Source of the DNA: Nitrospinia bacterium
GTDB taxonomy: Bacteria; Nitrospinota; Nitrospinia; Nitrospinales; JAJDAT01
DNA length: 64,000 nt
Assembly (NCBI GenBank): GCA_029261715.1
Contig: JAJDAT010000037.1
Location: 1 to 64,000 of the forward strand
Reading direction: 5' to 3'
Positions 22,728 to 32,289 of this stretch are shown piece by piece. Both the position numbers and the translations under genes were made by a program. Each line of letters starts with the position of its first letter. Position 1 is the stretch's first letter. The notes below the pieces were generated by a model that was not told the origin of the DNA, ran no database searches, and saw nothing but the letters and a program-made list of their open reading frames with translations.

Positions 22728-23906
22728 TTAACTGGCAGATATTTTATCTATTTGAATCGTGTAGCCTGTTACGGGGTCTTTATATGCTTGGCAGCTAACA
22801 TCTTGCATTACGTCACCCTCAGAAACAGGTATATCTACATCTTTAACCCCTACGTTATACATTGAAATGATGTATCTGTTTGAACTTGAATCAACGAGAA
22901 AAAAATTAAAACTTGAAGCTGTGTTTTGCAGCAGCTTTGTATACAAAGAAACATCCTCAAAATAAGCATTGCCGCTAATTTCAACTGTACAGTCTCCGAC
23001 ACTGACCCCTATTAAATCCTTTACTCCCACTCCCGTTTGTTTTGTAGGGTTGTTATTTAAAGATATTGAGAACCTTTTGAATGTCCCTGGAAATTCTGTA
23101 TTAGCTTCCTTCACTAATTCTACATTCCCTGCTGCGTTCATTACGGGGGTTACTGTAGGAGGCGAAACTGTTCCTGAATTATCAATTGTTACATTCGATA
23201 ACGTCACCAATTTTCCCATAACTTCAAAAGACACTGAAATTTCTGATTCCTCGTTCATTTCAATAGTCATTGAATTGGTTCTGATGCCTGAGTATTGAAA
23301 ATACTCGTTTACATCTGTCAATCCGCGTTCTAAAGTCATAGCTTTCTTAGTCGTGCCGTTACGCAGTAATGCGGAAGAGCTATAACTTAAAGCTGCGTTC
23401 GCAGAATCAGCAGTAAATGAAGCAACAGTTCCGTCTTGTTTTTCTAAAGTCAAAGCGTTCGCAGCGAATCCCGTTATTTTAAAAATTCCATTATTAGAAG
23501 CTGGAACAGAATCTTTAATTTTTAAATGCTGTCCTATCGCATTTTTAGCTGCTTCAAAAGCAGAAGCCGCACTCAATAATTGAGCTCCTGATAAAGATAA
23601 ATCAGGCCCTGTTATCGTCTGAGGAACAGTGAACGAATTCATGAACACATGCTCAAAACTCGTATCATACGTTTCAAAGGAAAGTTCGCCTGATATATTC
23701 CCTGTTGTATCTCCACCTACGATATATTGGCCTGAAACTTGCCTATCTGAATTTTTCTCTTTACTCACTCCTATTTTAGGAACTGACTTAAGGTTTTCAT
23801 CAACCTTTCTAAGTTTCTTCAACGTCGGAGTTGATGGAGTCTCACCTGGAATTGTTTCTTCAATGAATGCCAAATAACTCTGTGCTGCTTCAGCAGTAGT
23901 AGCCAT
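22728..23906 (-). CDS. Major tail tube protein
   Basis: The 392-residue protein lies between the tail terminator and the chaperone genes. It shows the tail-tube pattern of siphophages (VGGDTTGNISGELSFETYDT, then repeated FxIxxNNNxxxQxGVG-like beta hairpins). It is longer than the usual 150-300 residues, so an extra Ig-like or insertion domain is likely. Role assigned by position and beta-rich composition. Confidence 0.75.
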   Translation of the reverse strand: MATTAEAAQSYLAFIEETIPGETPSTPTLKKLRKVDENLKSVPKIGVSKEKNSDRQVSGQYIVGGDTTGNISGELSFETYDTSFEHVFMNSFTVPQTITGPDLSLSGAQLLSAASAFEAAKNAIGQHLKIKDSVPASNNGIFKITGFAANALTLEKQDGTVASFTADSANAALSYSSSALLRNGTTKKAMTLERGLTDVNEYFQYSGIRTNSMTIEMNEESEISVSFEVMGKLVTLSNVTIDNSGTVSPPTVTPVMNAAGNVELVKEANTEFPGTFKRFSISLNNNPTKQTGVGVKDLIGVSVGDCTVEISGNAYFEDVSLYTKLLQNTASSFNFFLVDSSSNRYIISMYNVGVKDVDIPVSEGDVMQDVSCQAYKDPVTGYTIQIDKISAS

Positions 23907-23918
23907 ACCTTTATCCTT

Positions 23919-24365
23919 TTATTTAATAACGCCCGGTTGTTGTTCCAAGTTTTGAATTTTTATTTGCCAAGTCATTTTTGCAACAACAACATCTTTTTCT
24001 TCTTCACCGGACAGTTCAAAAATTGTGTTAGTTAAAACCATGTCCTTAGCTAAACCGCCTAAAGTAATATCGTTTTGAAAAACGGTTTCTACTTCAGAAC
24101 AAATCTGATCTAAAGAATCTTGAGAAGTTTCATTCTCTTTTACGTATGCTTCAACCGACAGATTCAAAGCCCTTTTAACTATCCTAGGTTGAGATACCCC
24201 ACTTACTTCAGACCCTTCAGCCAAACTAAAAACAGCCAATGCAGGTAAATCATCTTCTTTGAAACTGTCTACTCGGTTTTGATAAACGTTAGTTCCAGTA
24301 GTATCTAAACCTGTTAGCTTTAAAACTAAAGCGTCTCTAATCTGTTTTCTTACGTGGTCTGGCAT
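23919..24365 (-). CDS. Tail terminator protein (gpU-like)
   Basis: The 148-residue protein starts VRKQIRDALVLKLTGL with TTGTNVYQNRV and LPALAVF, the pattern of phage minor tail protein U/tail terminators that cap the tail and join it to the head. It sits before the tail-tube gene and overlaps the head-completion gene by 1 bp. Confidence 0.78.
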   Translation of the reverse strand: MPDHVRKQIRDALVLKLTGLDTTGTNVYQNRVDSFKEDDLPALAVFSLAEGSEVSGVSQPRIVKRALNLSVEAYVKENETSQDSLDQICSEVETVFQNDITLGGLAKDMVLTNTIFELSGEEEKDVVVAKMTWQIKIQNLEQQPGVIK

Positions 24366-24667
24366 TAAACTTTTCTAAGTTTCATCAACAAAAAACCGTT
24401 TCCCATTGGAGTAGGAGTTTTTAATAAATACGAAACTGAAGCCAATACTAACGAATCATCTTTTTTAGCGTTTGGAGCTTCCGATTCAGCGCAAACGAAA
24501 AAAGGTTCGTTTCCCACAACTTCAACATGCCCTAACTCAACCCCCGTTGATTCAGCTGAAAAAATACCTTTGGCATCTTTCGCGCTTCCTCCTTGGGGAG
24601 TATAAACAGCAGTCTCTGCAAAATGATTAGTATTGAAAATCTTTGAAATATCACTGTTCAGGTTCAT
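24365..24667 (-). CDS. Head-tail joining protein (gpFII-like)
   Basis: The 100-residue protein is in the place of lambda gpFII between capsid and tail terminator. Its small beta-rich sequence (ETAVYTPQGG, VEVVGNEPFFVC) fits the phage attachment/head completion fold. Assigned mainly by order. It overlaps its upstream neighbour by 17 bp. Confidence 0.6.
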   Translation of the reverse strand: MNLNSDISKIFNTNHFAETAVYTPQGGSAKDAKGIFSAESTGVELGHVEVVGNEPFFVCAESEAPNAKKDDSLVLASVSYLLKTPTPMGNGFLLMKLRKV

Positions 24668-24920
24668 ATTCTTCTGCTGTTGAAACTTCAGTTTCGTTTT
24701 CTACAAGAGAACCCATCGATACAAATTCTTCAGGCTCCGTTACTTCCATCTCAAAAACTTCGCCATGTAAAAAATTCAAAGGTTGTTCAGATATAAACTC
24801 ATTAGGTTCTTCACAGACCTTAACTTTAAGTTTTAACCTTCGGTATTGTTCGTCTCTAAGCTTGACGCGTGTACCAACCGGAATGATAAGGTTTGGGCCT
24901 TCAACGATTTTTTCAATCAT
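24651..24920 (-). CDS. Small late protein, head-completion region
   Basis: The 89-residue acidic protein has a beta-rich start and an acidic disordered tail. Unknown function. It lies in the connector block between capsid and tail genes and overlaps both neighbours, which supports translation. Confidence 0.55.
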   Translation of the reverse strand: MIEKIVEGPNLIIPVGTRVKLRDEQYRRLKLKVKVCEEPNEFISEQPLNFLHGEVFEMEVTEPEEFVSMGSLVENETEVSTAEEYEPEQ

Positions 24921-25126
24921 TTTTCAACCTCTTCAGGCTCTTTTGCTTTTTCAGCCGCTTTGATTAACTTGTCATGCTTTTTAGGCTCGTAGAGTTCAGC
25001 TTTTTTAAACTTAATAAGTGTTTCAGCATCTTTTTTATTTAAATCGATAACGTCTCCTACAGCGCAATGTTTGCTACCTTCTTCTGTGTTTAAAACACAT
25101 GACGCAATGATGTAATGTTTAGCCAT
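24917..25126 (-). CDS. Small late protein
   Basis: The 69-residue protein has a short SH3-like beta region (YIIASCVLN, VGDVIDLNKKDAETLI) and a Lys/Glu-rich tail. It is the first gene after the capsid and is preceded by AAAGGA. It may be a head-decoration or connector component; unknown. Confidence 0.55.
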   Translation of the reverse strand: MAKHYIIASCVLNTEEGSKHCAVGDVIDLNKKDAETLIKFKKAELYEPKKHDKLIKAAEKAKEPEEVEK

Positions 25127-25147
25127 TTCTTTATCCTTTATTTAAAA

Positions 25148-25165
25148 CCAGGGGTTTCCCCCTGG
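25148..25165 (-). terminator. Hairpin between capsid and connector genes
   Basis: CCAGGGG (25148-25154) and CCCCTGG (25159-25165) form a perfect 7-bp stem, followed on the minus strand by only four Ts. It could act as a partial terminator or processing site that raises capsid expression over the downstream genes. Confidence 0.5.
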
Positions 25166-25186
25166 ATTATTTTAGATTTACTCTCA

Positions 25187-27088
25187 TCAGGTAGTTAGAA
25201 TGTCGTCACAAGTTGAAAAGTATTCAACATGCTCCAAAGCTGTATCAACAATCGAATGAATAACAACTCTTAACGCGCCCGTTGCGCTATGGGTATAAGG
25301 GTCTTTCATAATCTCAACGCCACCCCATTCGCCAATGTACAATCCAGGCCAATACCCGTGAACCATTGAAGAACAAACCCCAGACGATGTTCCTTTAGTT
25401 AAATTGCTCGGCATTTGGTTTGTAACTCCGACTTTATAACCGTTGAGTTCTCCACCTTTTCCCCAAACTTTTTCAGGGTGTCCTGCTTCAACTGCCGTTT
25501 TCTTTAACTTGCCACGGGTTTTAGTATTCGCCATATAAGCCAACAAGCCGACATCCCCATTATTCGCAGCCACTTCCGTTTCAAGGTCGACCAACATGTC
25601 GTGCGTGGGGGCACCACCATTTGTGCCTAAAGCAACAGAACCAACCCCCGTTGTATTTCGTATGCCTAAAGGTTGATTACTCGTTCCAGTTCCACTCACA
25701 GAAACTCTATCTAGTTCTAGAGCAACTGATAACGCAAGTTTAGCTCTAATCAACATTTCGATTGCTATCGCGCTTTGAGCAAGAAGAAGCCTAGAAATTT
25801 CAAGTATTCCACTGACTTGTTTTGGGCTCATTGGGACTTGATCAAAAACAGCAGCTGATTCAGTAGGAGAACCGTTTTCAGCTATCCAGTACGCAGTAGG
25901 CCCTGAAACAATTCTTGGTATTGCCATGTTTCCAACTAAACCCGGCAAAACAGTTGCTCCCATTGCTTTCACTAAAGTTTTATTAAACAAATACTCAATA
26001 AAACTTGTCGCTACTAAATCAGTCGCAACTGTGTAACCCCCATCTGCAGGAGTTCCAACAGTTAAATCTTTTTGACTCATTCCAGCGTTTTCAAGTCCTT
26101 TTGAAGTAATCATTGAATCTCTTTGAACTTCAAAAGGTACTAAAAAACCTTCTGTAACTTTTCCGGTTCTTTCAGAGACAGCTTTTGAACACTCTCTTTC
26201 AAAACCCGCTTCGAAAGAAGGATTAGCTATAGCATTGAGACAATTCATAAAACTAAACTGACGAGTTTCTTTTTCAGTCAATCCAATCTGCGTAGGGGCA
26301 TCAACGGTAGCATCCCCGCTAGAAAGACTAGCTAAAATTGCTTGTCTGAATTTGTCCGCTCCATCTCCTGTCTCTAAATACTTTTGCGCTAACTCTCTGC
26401 AACCGTGTCTTTCGCCTAGTGCAATAATCTCTTGAGCTTCCTTAACTGCTTTCTGCGCTTGTTCCGCTATGTATTGTTCGTTCTCTTTAGTAATTGTTAC
26501 TTCTGTTTTTTTCTCTTCTATAGCTACTTCAGGCATTTTCGCTTTCTCCTGTTCTTCTTCTGGTTGTTTGTCGCGTCCTACTCCAACTGTTGCATCTGCA
26601 GGAATAGGAACAAGGCTACCTTCGAAAGGTGTCCATTTCGTAGCCCTATAAATAGGTGTTTCGTGTTCTTCCGCGTCGGGGTTATCTTGCACATATTTAT
26701 CAACTTCATAACCAACCGAAGCACTTTTTCTAATTCCATCTACTACATCTTGAAAAATCTCTTCAGCAAACGCGCTCTTTCCAAAACGCGCAACAGCCCG
26801 TAACTTACGGTCTCCACCGATTTCAACTTTTTCAATGACTCCTACTACTTTATTTCGATCATGATTAACCAACAAATTGGCCCCGGTGTTCATCCTGACA
26901 AGATTCACACTCTCGGAGTTATGATCGAGTATTTCAATTCCAAACCATCTTTCATAAGGCTCTTCAGAAGAAATGGAAAGTTCCACAGTTCTGTCTTCTG
27001 TGTTTACCGAAGAACGATCTAAAATAAAATCTCTGTGTTGTTCTTCCTTAGTAGGAAGTTCCTTTTCACTAATCTTTTTCGTTGTCAT
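25187..27088 (-). CDS. HK97-type prohead protease fused to major capsid protein
   Basis: The 633-residue protein has an N-terminal HK97-type protease domain (about 15-175; NLLVNHDRNKVVGVIEKV, SVGYEVDKY). A Lys/Glu-rich linker with coiled coil follows. The C-terminal half is an HK97-fold capsid (PADGGYTVATDLV, VLPGLVGNMAIPRI, LDRVSVSGTGTSNQPLGI). In most phages these are two genes. Here one polyprotein would supply scaffold, protease and shell. The 20-bp overlap with the portal gene shows it is an intact operon member. Confidence 0.9.
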   Translation of the reverse strand: MTTKKISEKELPTKEEQHRDFILDRSSVNTEDRTVELSISSEEPYERWFGIEILDHNSESVNLVRMNTGANLLVNHDRNKVVGVIEKVEIGGDRKLRAVARFGKSAFAEEIFQDVVDGIRKSASVGYEVDKYVQDNPDAEEHETPIYRATKWTPFEGSLVPIPADATVGVGRDKQPEEEQEKAKMPEVAIEEKKTEVTITKENEQYIAEQAQKAVKEAQEIIALGERHGCRELAQKYLETGDGADKFRQAILASLSSGDATVDAPTQIGLTEKETRQFSFMNCLNAIANPSFEAGFERECSKAVSERTGKVTEGFLVPFEVQRDSMITSKGLENAGMSQKDLTVGTPADGGYTVATDLVATSFIEYLFNKTLVKAMGATVLPGLVGNMAIPRIVSGPTAYWIAENGSPTESAAVFDQVPMSPKQVSGILEISRLLLAQSAIAIEMLIRAKLALSVALELDRVSVSGTGTSNQPLGIRNTTGVGSVALGTNGGAPTHDMLVDLETEVAANNGDVGLLAYMANTKTRGKLKKTAVEAGHPEKVWGKGGELNGYKVGVTNQMPSNLTKGTSSGVCSSMVHGYWPGLYIGEWGGVEIMKDPYTHSATGALRVVIHSIVDTALEHVEYFSTCDDILTT

Positions 27089-28577
27089 CCGCTTTACTCT
27101 CTTTAGACTTCGAGTTTTGAAAAATGTGGTCCAAACCTAATTTTTCAGCTTTCGCCTTTTCAACCGCTTGTTGATCCAAATCGTCTTCCCAATCTCTACC
27201 TTGTTCTGCTGCGATTTCTTGAAGAGTCTTCCCTGCTTTAATTGCTTCGCTATTTGCTTCAGCATCTTTTTTAGGATCTACCCAAGACCACCCTCTAGTT
27301 CTCCATTTTGGTTTATTGAACTTCTCAAACTTTGAAACTGGTAAAGGAGCCACTTCACCCGTTAAGAATTGACGGTCTAACCAATCTTGGAACACGTCGT
27401 TACAAAGATGGTCGACTATGAACGCTTGGATAAATTTGTAATAATCTCTATCGTCAAGTCGGGCTTGTCTTAAACTTGAATAATTAATATCTGTGTAGTC
27501 AGATGCAAAAGTGTTATAGCTAACACCAAGGCCTGCAGAAGCTCCTCTAAGCATTATTTTCATAAACTCTGGAACTTGGCTTGTAGGATGTTGAGGGTCA
27601 AATGGAATGAATTTAACTCCGTGAGGAAGTTTTTCAAACGCTCCAGGTTCTACTTCAGTAATAGAATTCCCATCCGCGTCAACCCCGTCTCCTTTGTACC
27701 CTTCACCGTCTTCTGAAGAGAAAAAACCCATTTTCCCAGAAGCAACTCTTGAAGCTATTAATTCATTTTCTTCATACCCTTGAGCGTTATTTAAACGATT
27801 CATGGAAGCATGGGCCCAAGGAACTCCTCTATTTTGAGTCCCTCGTTTTTTTATTCTCAGGTGATATATTTGATTAGCTGAAATTCTTATATGCTTTTCG
27901 CTTCTTGAATAATCGCCTTCAATAATGTCTCCAGGGTGTTTTCTTAAAAACCAATAAGCGATAGGTTTATTCCACTGGTCCATTTCTATACCCAACCTGA
28001 TAACATTACCGTTACTCAGTCTTTTATTTAGCTCAATATCTAAATAGTCAGATTCAATTGGGTGCAGAGAAAAATGAAATTTAGAACTGGTATTAACGAC
28101 TTTTTGAAAAAACGCTTCTCCATCTCTCGCTAGGGACTCAACAGCTAAACAACATAAATCTCTAAAAGACTCTTTCCCTGACATACTGGAGTGTTCTTTT
28201 TTGTTCCACTCTTTCCAAGCTTTTTCAATTATTTGGTTGGCTCCAGTATCTTTATCTCCGTTGTCCTCCACCACATTCATCTGCAGTAAAATTCCGGTTG
28301 AACCAACTACATTTATTTTCAGCTTTTCAAAATATCCTTTTACATAATCGTTGTTGTGGTCTAATTCTCTAGACCTTCTAACCATTGCAGCTAAAGAACC
28401 TCTTAACTCTGCATCCTCAGTTAAACCTGAAGCTCCCCAATTTCCTGTTAGTCGATTAGTTTTTCCAGCGTTATAAGATTTTTTTGATAATGGTCTAGGC
28501 CCAAATACATACTTGCCCTCAATGAGTCCTCTATATTCCCAACCGAATGTATTTAAAACTTTATTGAGAAGACCCAT
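27069..28577 (-). CDS. Portal protein, lambda family
   Basis: The 502-residue protein matches the lambda gpB-type portals (VRRSRELDHNNDYVKGYFEK, LCCLAVESLARDGEAF, HLRIKKRGTQNRGVPW, SYNTFASDYTDINYSSLRQA). It forms the dodecameric DNA channel. It overlaps the capsid polyprotein gene and directly follows the gpW-like gene. Confidence 0.92.
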   Translation of the reverse strand: MGLLNKVLNTFGWEYRGLIEGKYVFGPRPLSKKSYNAGKTNRLTGNWGASGLTEDAELRGSLAAMVRRSRELDHNNDYVKGYFEKLKINVVGSTGILLQMNVVEDNGDKDTGANQIIEKAWKEWNKKEHSSMSGKESFRDLCCLAVESLARDGEAFFQKVVNTSSKFHFSLHPIESDYLDIELNKRLSNGNVIRLGIEMDQWNKPIAYWFLRKHPGDIIEGDYSRSEKHIRISANQIYHLRIKKRGTQNRGVPWAHASMNRLNNAQGYEENELIASRVASGKMGFFSSEDGEGYKGDGVDADGNSITEVEPGAFEKLPHGVKFIPFDPQHPTSQVPEFMKIMLRGASAGLGVSYNTFASDYTDINYSSLRQARLDDRDYYKFIQAFIVDHLCNDVFQDWLDRQFLTGEVAPLPVSKFEKFNKPKWRTRGWSWVDPKKDAEANSEAIKAGKTLQEIAAEQGRDWEDDLDQQAVEKAKAEKLGLDHIFQNSKSKESKADDNEKD

Positions 28578-29155
28578 TAATTGAACCTTACGAAAACTTT
28601 ATTACCAGTGGGCAAACCTTTTTTAATCTTTTCCGCGTCATCTTGATTTTTCTTCATTCCTTGATACTGCTGGTAAACTTTTAAAAGCTCTTCAATTGGA
28701 ACAGACTTTAAACGTCTTCCTAAAACTCCCTCAATTGCATACTCCAAATAGTCTTGTAAAGCTCTACCTTCAATAACTTCTTCAAGTGCAGCTAATACCT
28801 TTTCAACATGGTTTCTATCATCAAAAGGCCCTGTTTTAGCTGCTATATCAGGCAGTATTTCCCAGCTTCCGCAAGCAACTTGGTAACGCTCATCCACTTT
28901 TGATACATGCGCAACATACGAATATTTACCCGCTACATAAGCCGCTGTATCTGTGGAAGACTTATCAATTAAAAAATTTTCACTAGTACCGTCTTGAACA
29001 GCAATAATTTCGATCTTGGAACTTCCTACAGCATTACTCACTGCTGAATAAGTCAGAGTCCATTGGCTAGCTGGATAATCGATTAAATCAACACGCTTCC
29101 ATTTAAGAGTGTCGCCAGCGTTTATTTTTTCAGGCTCAATTTCAGGAATTGCCAT
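28577..29155 (-). CDS. gpW-like head protein with beta-domain
   Basis: The 192-residue protein sits between terminase and portal, where lambda encodes gpW. The C-terminal part (DYLEYAIEGVLGRRLKSVPI, EELLKVYQQYQ) resembles gpW-like head-completion proteins. The first 110 residues are a beta-rich domain (WTLTYSAVSN, YVAGKYSYVAHV). It overlaps the terminase by 14 bp and touches the portal gene. Confidence 0.6.
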   Translation of the reverse strand: MAIPEIEPEKINAGDTLKWKRVDLIDYPASQWTLTYSAVSNAVGSSKIEIIAVQDGTSENFLIDKSSTDTAAYVAGKYSYVAHVSKVDERYQVACGSWEILPDIAAKTGPFDDRNHVEKVLAALEEVIEGRALQDYLEYAIEGVLGRRLKSVPIEELLKVYQQYQGMKKNQDDAEKIKKGLPTGNKVFVRFN

Positions 29156-31013
29156 TTAAAAAACCCCAATTCTTTACAAAACTTTTTCTTCTTCGAGCGA
29201 CGGGTTGAGAAACTTCTTTTTCTTTTTTCGACTCATCCACAACTTGAGAATTCAAATTATCTTCCAATTGGCCCCAAGCTATCTTTAGATTTTCCATAGC
29301 CGCTAATGCATAAACCCAACAATCCAAAACTTCATTTCTTGCTCTATCAGACCTTTTGACCCAAACATTTTTCCCTTTTCGCCTAACTAGTTTTTCAGCC
29401 GTCATACTTTGAAAGTAATCTTCGTTAGGTCCGTCTGGGTTTGTTGGGAACTGAAGTGGGAAATGAATGTACCCAGAACCAACTCTTTCGTTTTTCAATC
29501 CTGAATAAATTTGTTCTTTGGCTTGTTCTGTACCAACTGAATAAAGTATTGCTCCCGCGTTATTGTTCGTTGAAGGTTTGCCCGTTATAGGCTTGCCTGG
29601 AGTGGAAGCGCCTTTACATGAATAAACTCTTCTTAATTCACGCGGCTTAGTAAATTTATATACTTCCGTCGACCAGTTTCCAGAATCCACAAAAGTTGAA
29701 GCTATTCTTAAAGAAACTCCATCTTTTCTTATGAAAGTTCTTTTTAGATGATTGTCTAAATCATCCCATGTTGATTTCTGTGTTGGGTTTCCAGGTATAA
29801 CGACATGATCCAAAGCCCAAGATTCAAATTCACGCGCCCATCCTGTAATCTGAACCTCTATTCGATTTTTCTGAACGTCAACGCCAGCAGTTACAACTAA
29901 GATTCTATTAGGCAACTCAGGTCCAAATTTTTCACACCTGTCAACGAGAGTTTGTTCGTCGACTGTTTCTCCCTGTTCTTCCCAAGTTTCAGCAAGGTAT
30001 GTATTTGTCCAGGTTTTTAACTTCTTCAAATCTTTTCTTTTAGTGGCTACTACAAACTCTTTGACTCCCTCATCCCAAGATTTCCAAGGAGAATACAAAC
30101 CATTGATATGGAAACCCGCTGCTTTCCCTTCTCCTGGTTTTTGGGCTGCCCATTCTCCTTTTTCCAACATCTTTAATTTAAAACGCTGGTCAATCAAAAC
30201 CCCGCAGTCAATGCAGATATACATAGCGGGTTTTGTTAGATCGTCTTTATCAAAACTGAGTTGAGCCCAAACTAAAACTTGTAAAAAACCGCAATCAGGA
30301 CAAGGAACAAAATATTTTCTTTGGTCTGAGTTTTCATATCCCTCTTCAATTCTGCTTTCATCTCTGATTAAAGGGGTTGAGATATGAAATCGTTTGGAGT
30401 TATTCGGGAAAGCGTCTGTTCTTTTTTTAGCCACTTCAACAGGGTCACCTTCCCCACCTACATCTTGTGGGTATGCATCTTCCTCGTCATAAACCTGTTT
30501 TCTAGCCGACATAAAACGCAAACCTGGACCACTATTAGCTCCAACAAAAACAGCAACCCCACCCGGAAAAATCTTTTCAGTTAGATTATTATTTGAATCT
30601 CTTGAACGTTTTTCACCAACCAATTCTTTTAAACCTGGAGTCGTTTCAAGTAATGGGTCTACTCTTTGTTTTGAAAACTTTTTCACTAAATCGCAAGTAG
30701 GTAAAATATACATAAAAGGACAAGGATCAATTGCTATTGAGAACCCCAAAAAGATTGTTCCTACAGTAGTTGCTCCTACTTGGGTGGGCTTCATGTAATA
30801 AACATCTGCAATAGGAGAATCAGGGCCTAAAACCTCAAAGATTTCTTTATTAAAAGGAGTTCTATCAATGTCATATCTACCAGGTTCTGCTGAAGTTGAA
30901 GAAGGCAGTTCAACATTTTCATTCGCCCATTCCCATATTTTCATATCAGGCAAAGGTTTAACTCCCCTTTGCCACCCTAAGTAATACGGTGTTCTTTCGG
31001 CTTCAACTATCAT
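29142..31013 (-). CDS. Terminase large subunit, GpA family
   Basis: The packaging motor has 623 residues and belongs to the lambda gpA family. It shows the ATPase P-loop-like MKPTQVGATT, the Walker B-like VYDEEDAYP, zinc-type Cys pairs (PCPDCG, CIDCG) and the nuclease domain start VTAGVDVQKNRIEVQITGW. GpA-type enzymes cut at cos sites with cohesive ends, which fits the cos-like sequence upstream at 31632. Confidence 0.93.
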   Translation of the reverse strand: MIVEAERTPYYLGWQRGVKPLPDMKIWEWANENVELPSSTSAEPGRYDIDRTPFNKEIFEVLGPDSPIADVYYMKPTQVGATTVGTIFLGFSIAIDPCPFMYILPTCDLVKKFSKQRVDPLLETTPGLKELVGEKRSRDSNNNLTEKIFPGGVAVFVGANSGPGLRFMSARKQVYDEEDAYPQDVGGEGDPVEVAKKRTDAFPNNSKRFHISTPLIRDESRIEEGYENSDQRKYFVPCPDCGFLQVLVWAQLSFDKDDLTKPAMYICIDCGVLIDQRFKLKMLEKGEWAAQKPGEGKAAGFHINGLYSPWKSWDEGVKEFVVATKRKDLKKLKTWTNTYLAETWEEQGETVDEQTLVDRCEKFGPELPNRILVVTAGVDVQKNRIEVQITGWAREFESWALDHVVIPGNPTQKSTWDDLDNHLKRTFIRKDGVSLRIASTFVDSGNWSTEVYKFTKPRELRRVYSCKGASTPGKPITGKPSTNNNAGAILYSVGTEQAKEQIYSGLKNERVGSGYIHFPLQFPTNPDGPNEDYFQSMTAEKLVRRKGKNVWVKRSDRARNEVLDCWVYALAAMENLKIAWGQLEDNLNSQVVDESKKEKEVSQPVARRRKSFVKNWGFLNGNS

Positions 31014-31542
31014 TCGACAATTTATTCAATATTTTTTTAATCACTGATTCGATATGCTTTTTATTCTCAAACTCGTTATCTTCTACCGTCACTCGTGGAG
31101 CAAGAAGAGCGGGGATTTTTTCCAATTCAGCTCTAACTCTTTGGCCTAACTCAACTCCTTCTCTTTCGACTAAAGCTTTTTCTACTAAATTTCCTCGTTT
31201 CTGCTCCAGTTCGATTTTCTTGATTTCAAGTTTGACTTCTTCGTGTTCTCGCTGAACATCGTAGATAGTTCTTTCTTCAGATTCTTTAGCGGGTGATTTC
31301 GAAGGTTCTACATTTTCAAAAACTTCAAAAGCTTTTTTTAAAACTGTTTTCTTAGGTTTTTCAGTTTTTGTTGGTTTCGGTTTTTCTTCTTTTGTATATT
31401 TTTTATCGAAAAGTTTGTCAGCCTCTTCAACTGGAACTCTTCCGTCCTTTAAAACAATCTTTCCATGTTTGACTAACTTTGAGATGTAAGGCCTTGAAAC
31501 ATTATGCCTTCTCGCAAAATCGGCACACTTGAGTAACTCCAC
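31003..31542 (-). CDS. Terminase small subunit (Nu1-like)
   Basis: The 179-residue protein has an N-terminal winged helix-turn-helix (CADFARRHNVSRPYISKLVK, DGRVPVEEADKLF), a Lys/Pro-rich linker and a C-terminal helical oligomerisation segment. This is the Nu1 organisation that recognises cos DNA. It overlaps the large subunit gene by 11 bp. Confidence 0.85.
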   Translation of the reverse strand: MELLKCADFARRHNVSRPYISKLVKHGKIVLKDGRVPVEEADKLFDKKYTKEEKPKPTKTEKPKKTVLKKAFEVFENVEPSKSPAKESEERTIYDVQREHEEVKLEIKKIELEQKRGNLVEKALVEREGVELGQRVRAELEKIPALLAPRVTVEDNEFENKKHIESVIKKILNKLSNDS

Positions 31543-31569
31543 GTTTTTTATATTTTTACGCCGTTAACC

Positions 31570-31680
31570 CCAGCTTAAATAATCCTCGTAAATGGTTAAC
31601 CTTTTTTCGGGTCTGTAACTAGCTGTTTTTTGGGGCGGTGCGGACCCCCAATATCGGAGTCCAGGGAGTACCTTTTTAAA
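31570..31680. other. Candidate cos packaging site
   Basis: GC-rich GGGGCGGTGCGGACCCCC (31632-31649) stands out in AT-rich DNA just upstream of the small terminase gene, and its first bases recall the lambda cohesive-end sequence GGGCGG. It is partly self-complementary (GGGG/CCCC). Nearby GGTTAAC repeats (31574-31600) could be binding sites. Assigned from position, composition and the GpA-type terminase; not proven. Confidence 0.45.
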
Positions 31681-31698
31681 AATATCAGTAATTCGATA

Positions 31699-32289
31699 TT
31701 AGTTAACAAAAGATCCGTCTTTCGTAATCCCGAAAATATCCAGCTTCACCAACCTGCTAATTTCTTTCTTAAGTTTTTCAACCCAGAAATTTATTACTTT
31801 ATTTTTTATTTCTTCTTTATCAAATGAAGCAGCGAACCCTGGACCGAATGCACCTCTAATTTTTCTGTTCCCCTTGCTAGTTTTTCCTTCTACTTTCTTG
31901 AACACTGCTGGCTTATTACTTCCGAATTGGCTTATGAAAGCTCGATCAGTTGTGTTGCCTGATCCCCATTTAACCGCGTAACGACCTCCTAGAAGCTCTT
32001 TTGCTCCGAGACGCATTAGATTAACTCTCCCACCTTTCGCCGTTATTTCAGCCGATAAGCTTCCCTTAAAAGCCTTCTTGGTTATCTTCAGCCCAAACCC
32101 TTTTCCCTTGGCTTCAACCATCTTCTTGGGGATCTTCATATCTTCAGCTAATTCTTTCTTAGCTAAAGTTTTTGCATTGCCCACTGTTTTATTTAAAGCT
32201 TTCTGAATAACTCCAGGCATCTTCTTTTTCTGAATACTAGTGAGGTATCTTTCAATCTCATGAATGTTTTCTGTAAAAGCTAAATTCAT
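31699..32289 (-). CDS. Minor tail protein Z-like
   Basis: The 196-residue basic protein matches prophage minor tail protein Z (PF06763): VIQKALNKTVGNAKTLAKKE near the start, GRVNLMRLGAKE in the middle and GPGFAASFDKEEI towards the end. It is encoded across the putative cos site from the terminase, so it would be at the far end of the packaged genome. It overlaps the fibre gene by 4 bp. Confidence 0.8.
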   Translation of the reverse strand: MNLAFTENIHEIERYLTSIQKKKMPGVIQKALNKTVGNAKTLAKKELAEDMKIPKKMVEAKGKGFGLKITKKAFKGSLSAEITAKGGRVNLMRLGAKELLGGRYAVKWGSGNTTDRAFISQFGSNKPAVFKKVEGKTSKGNRKIRGAFGPGFAASFDKEEIKNKVINFWVEKLKKEISRLVKLDIFGITKDGSFVN

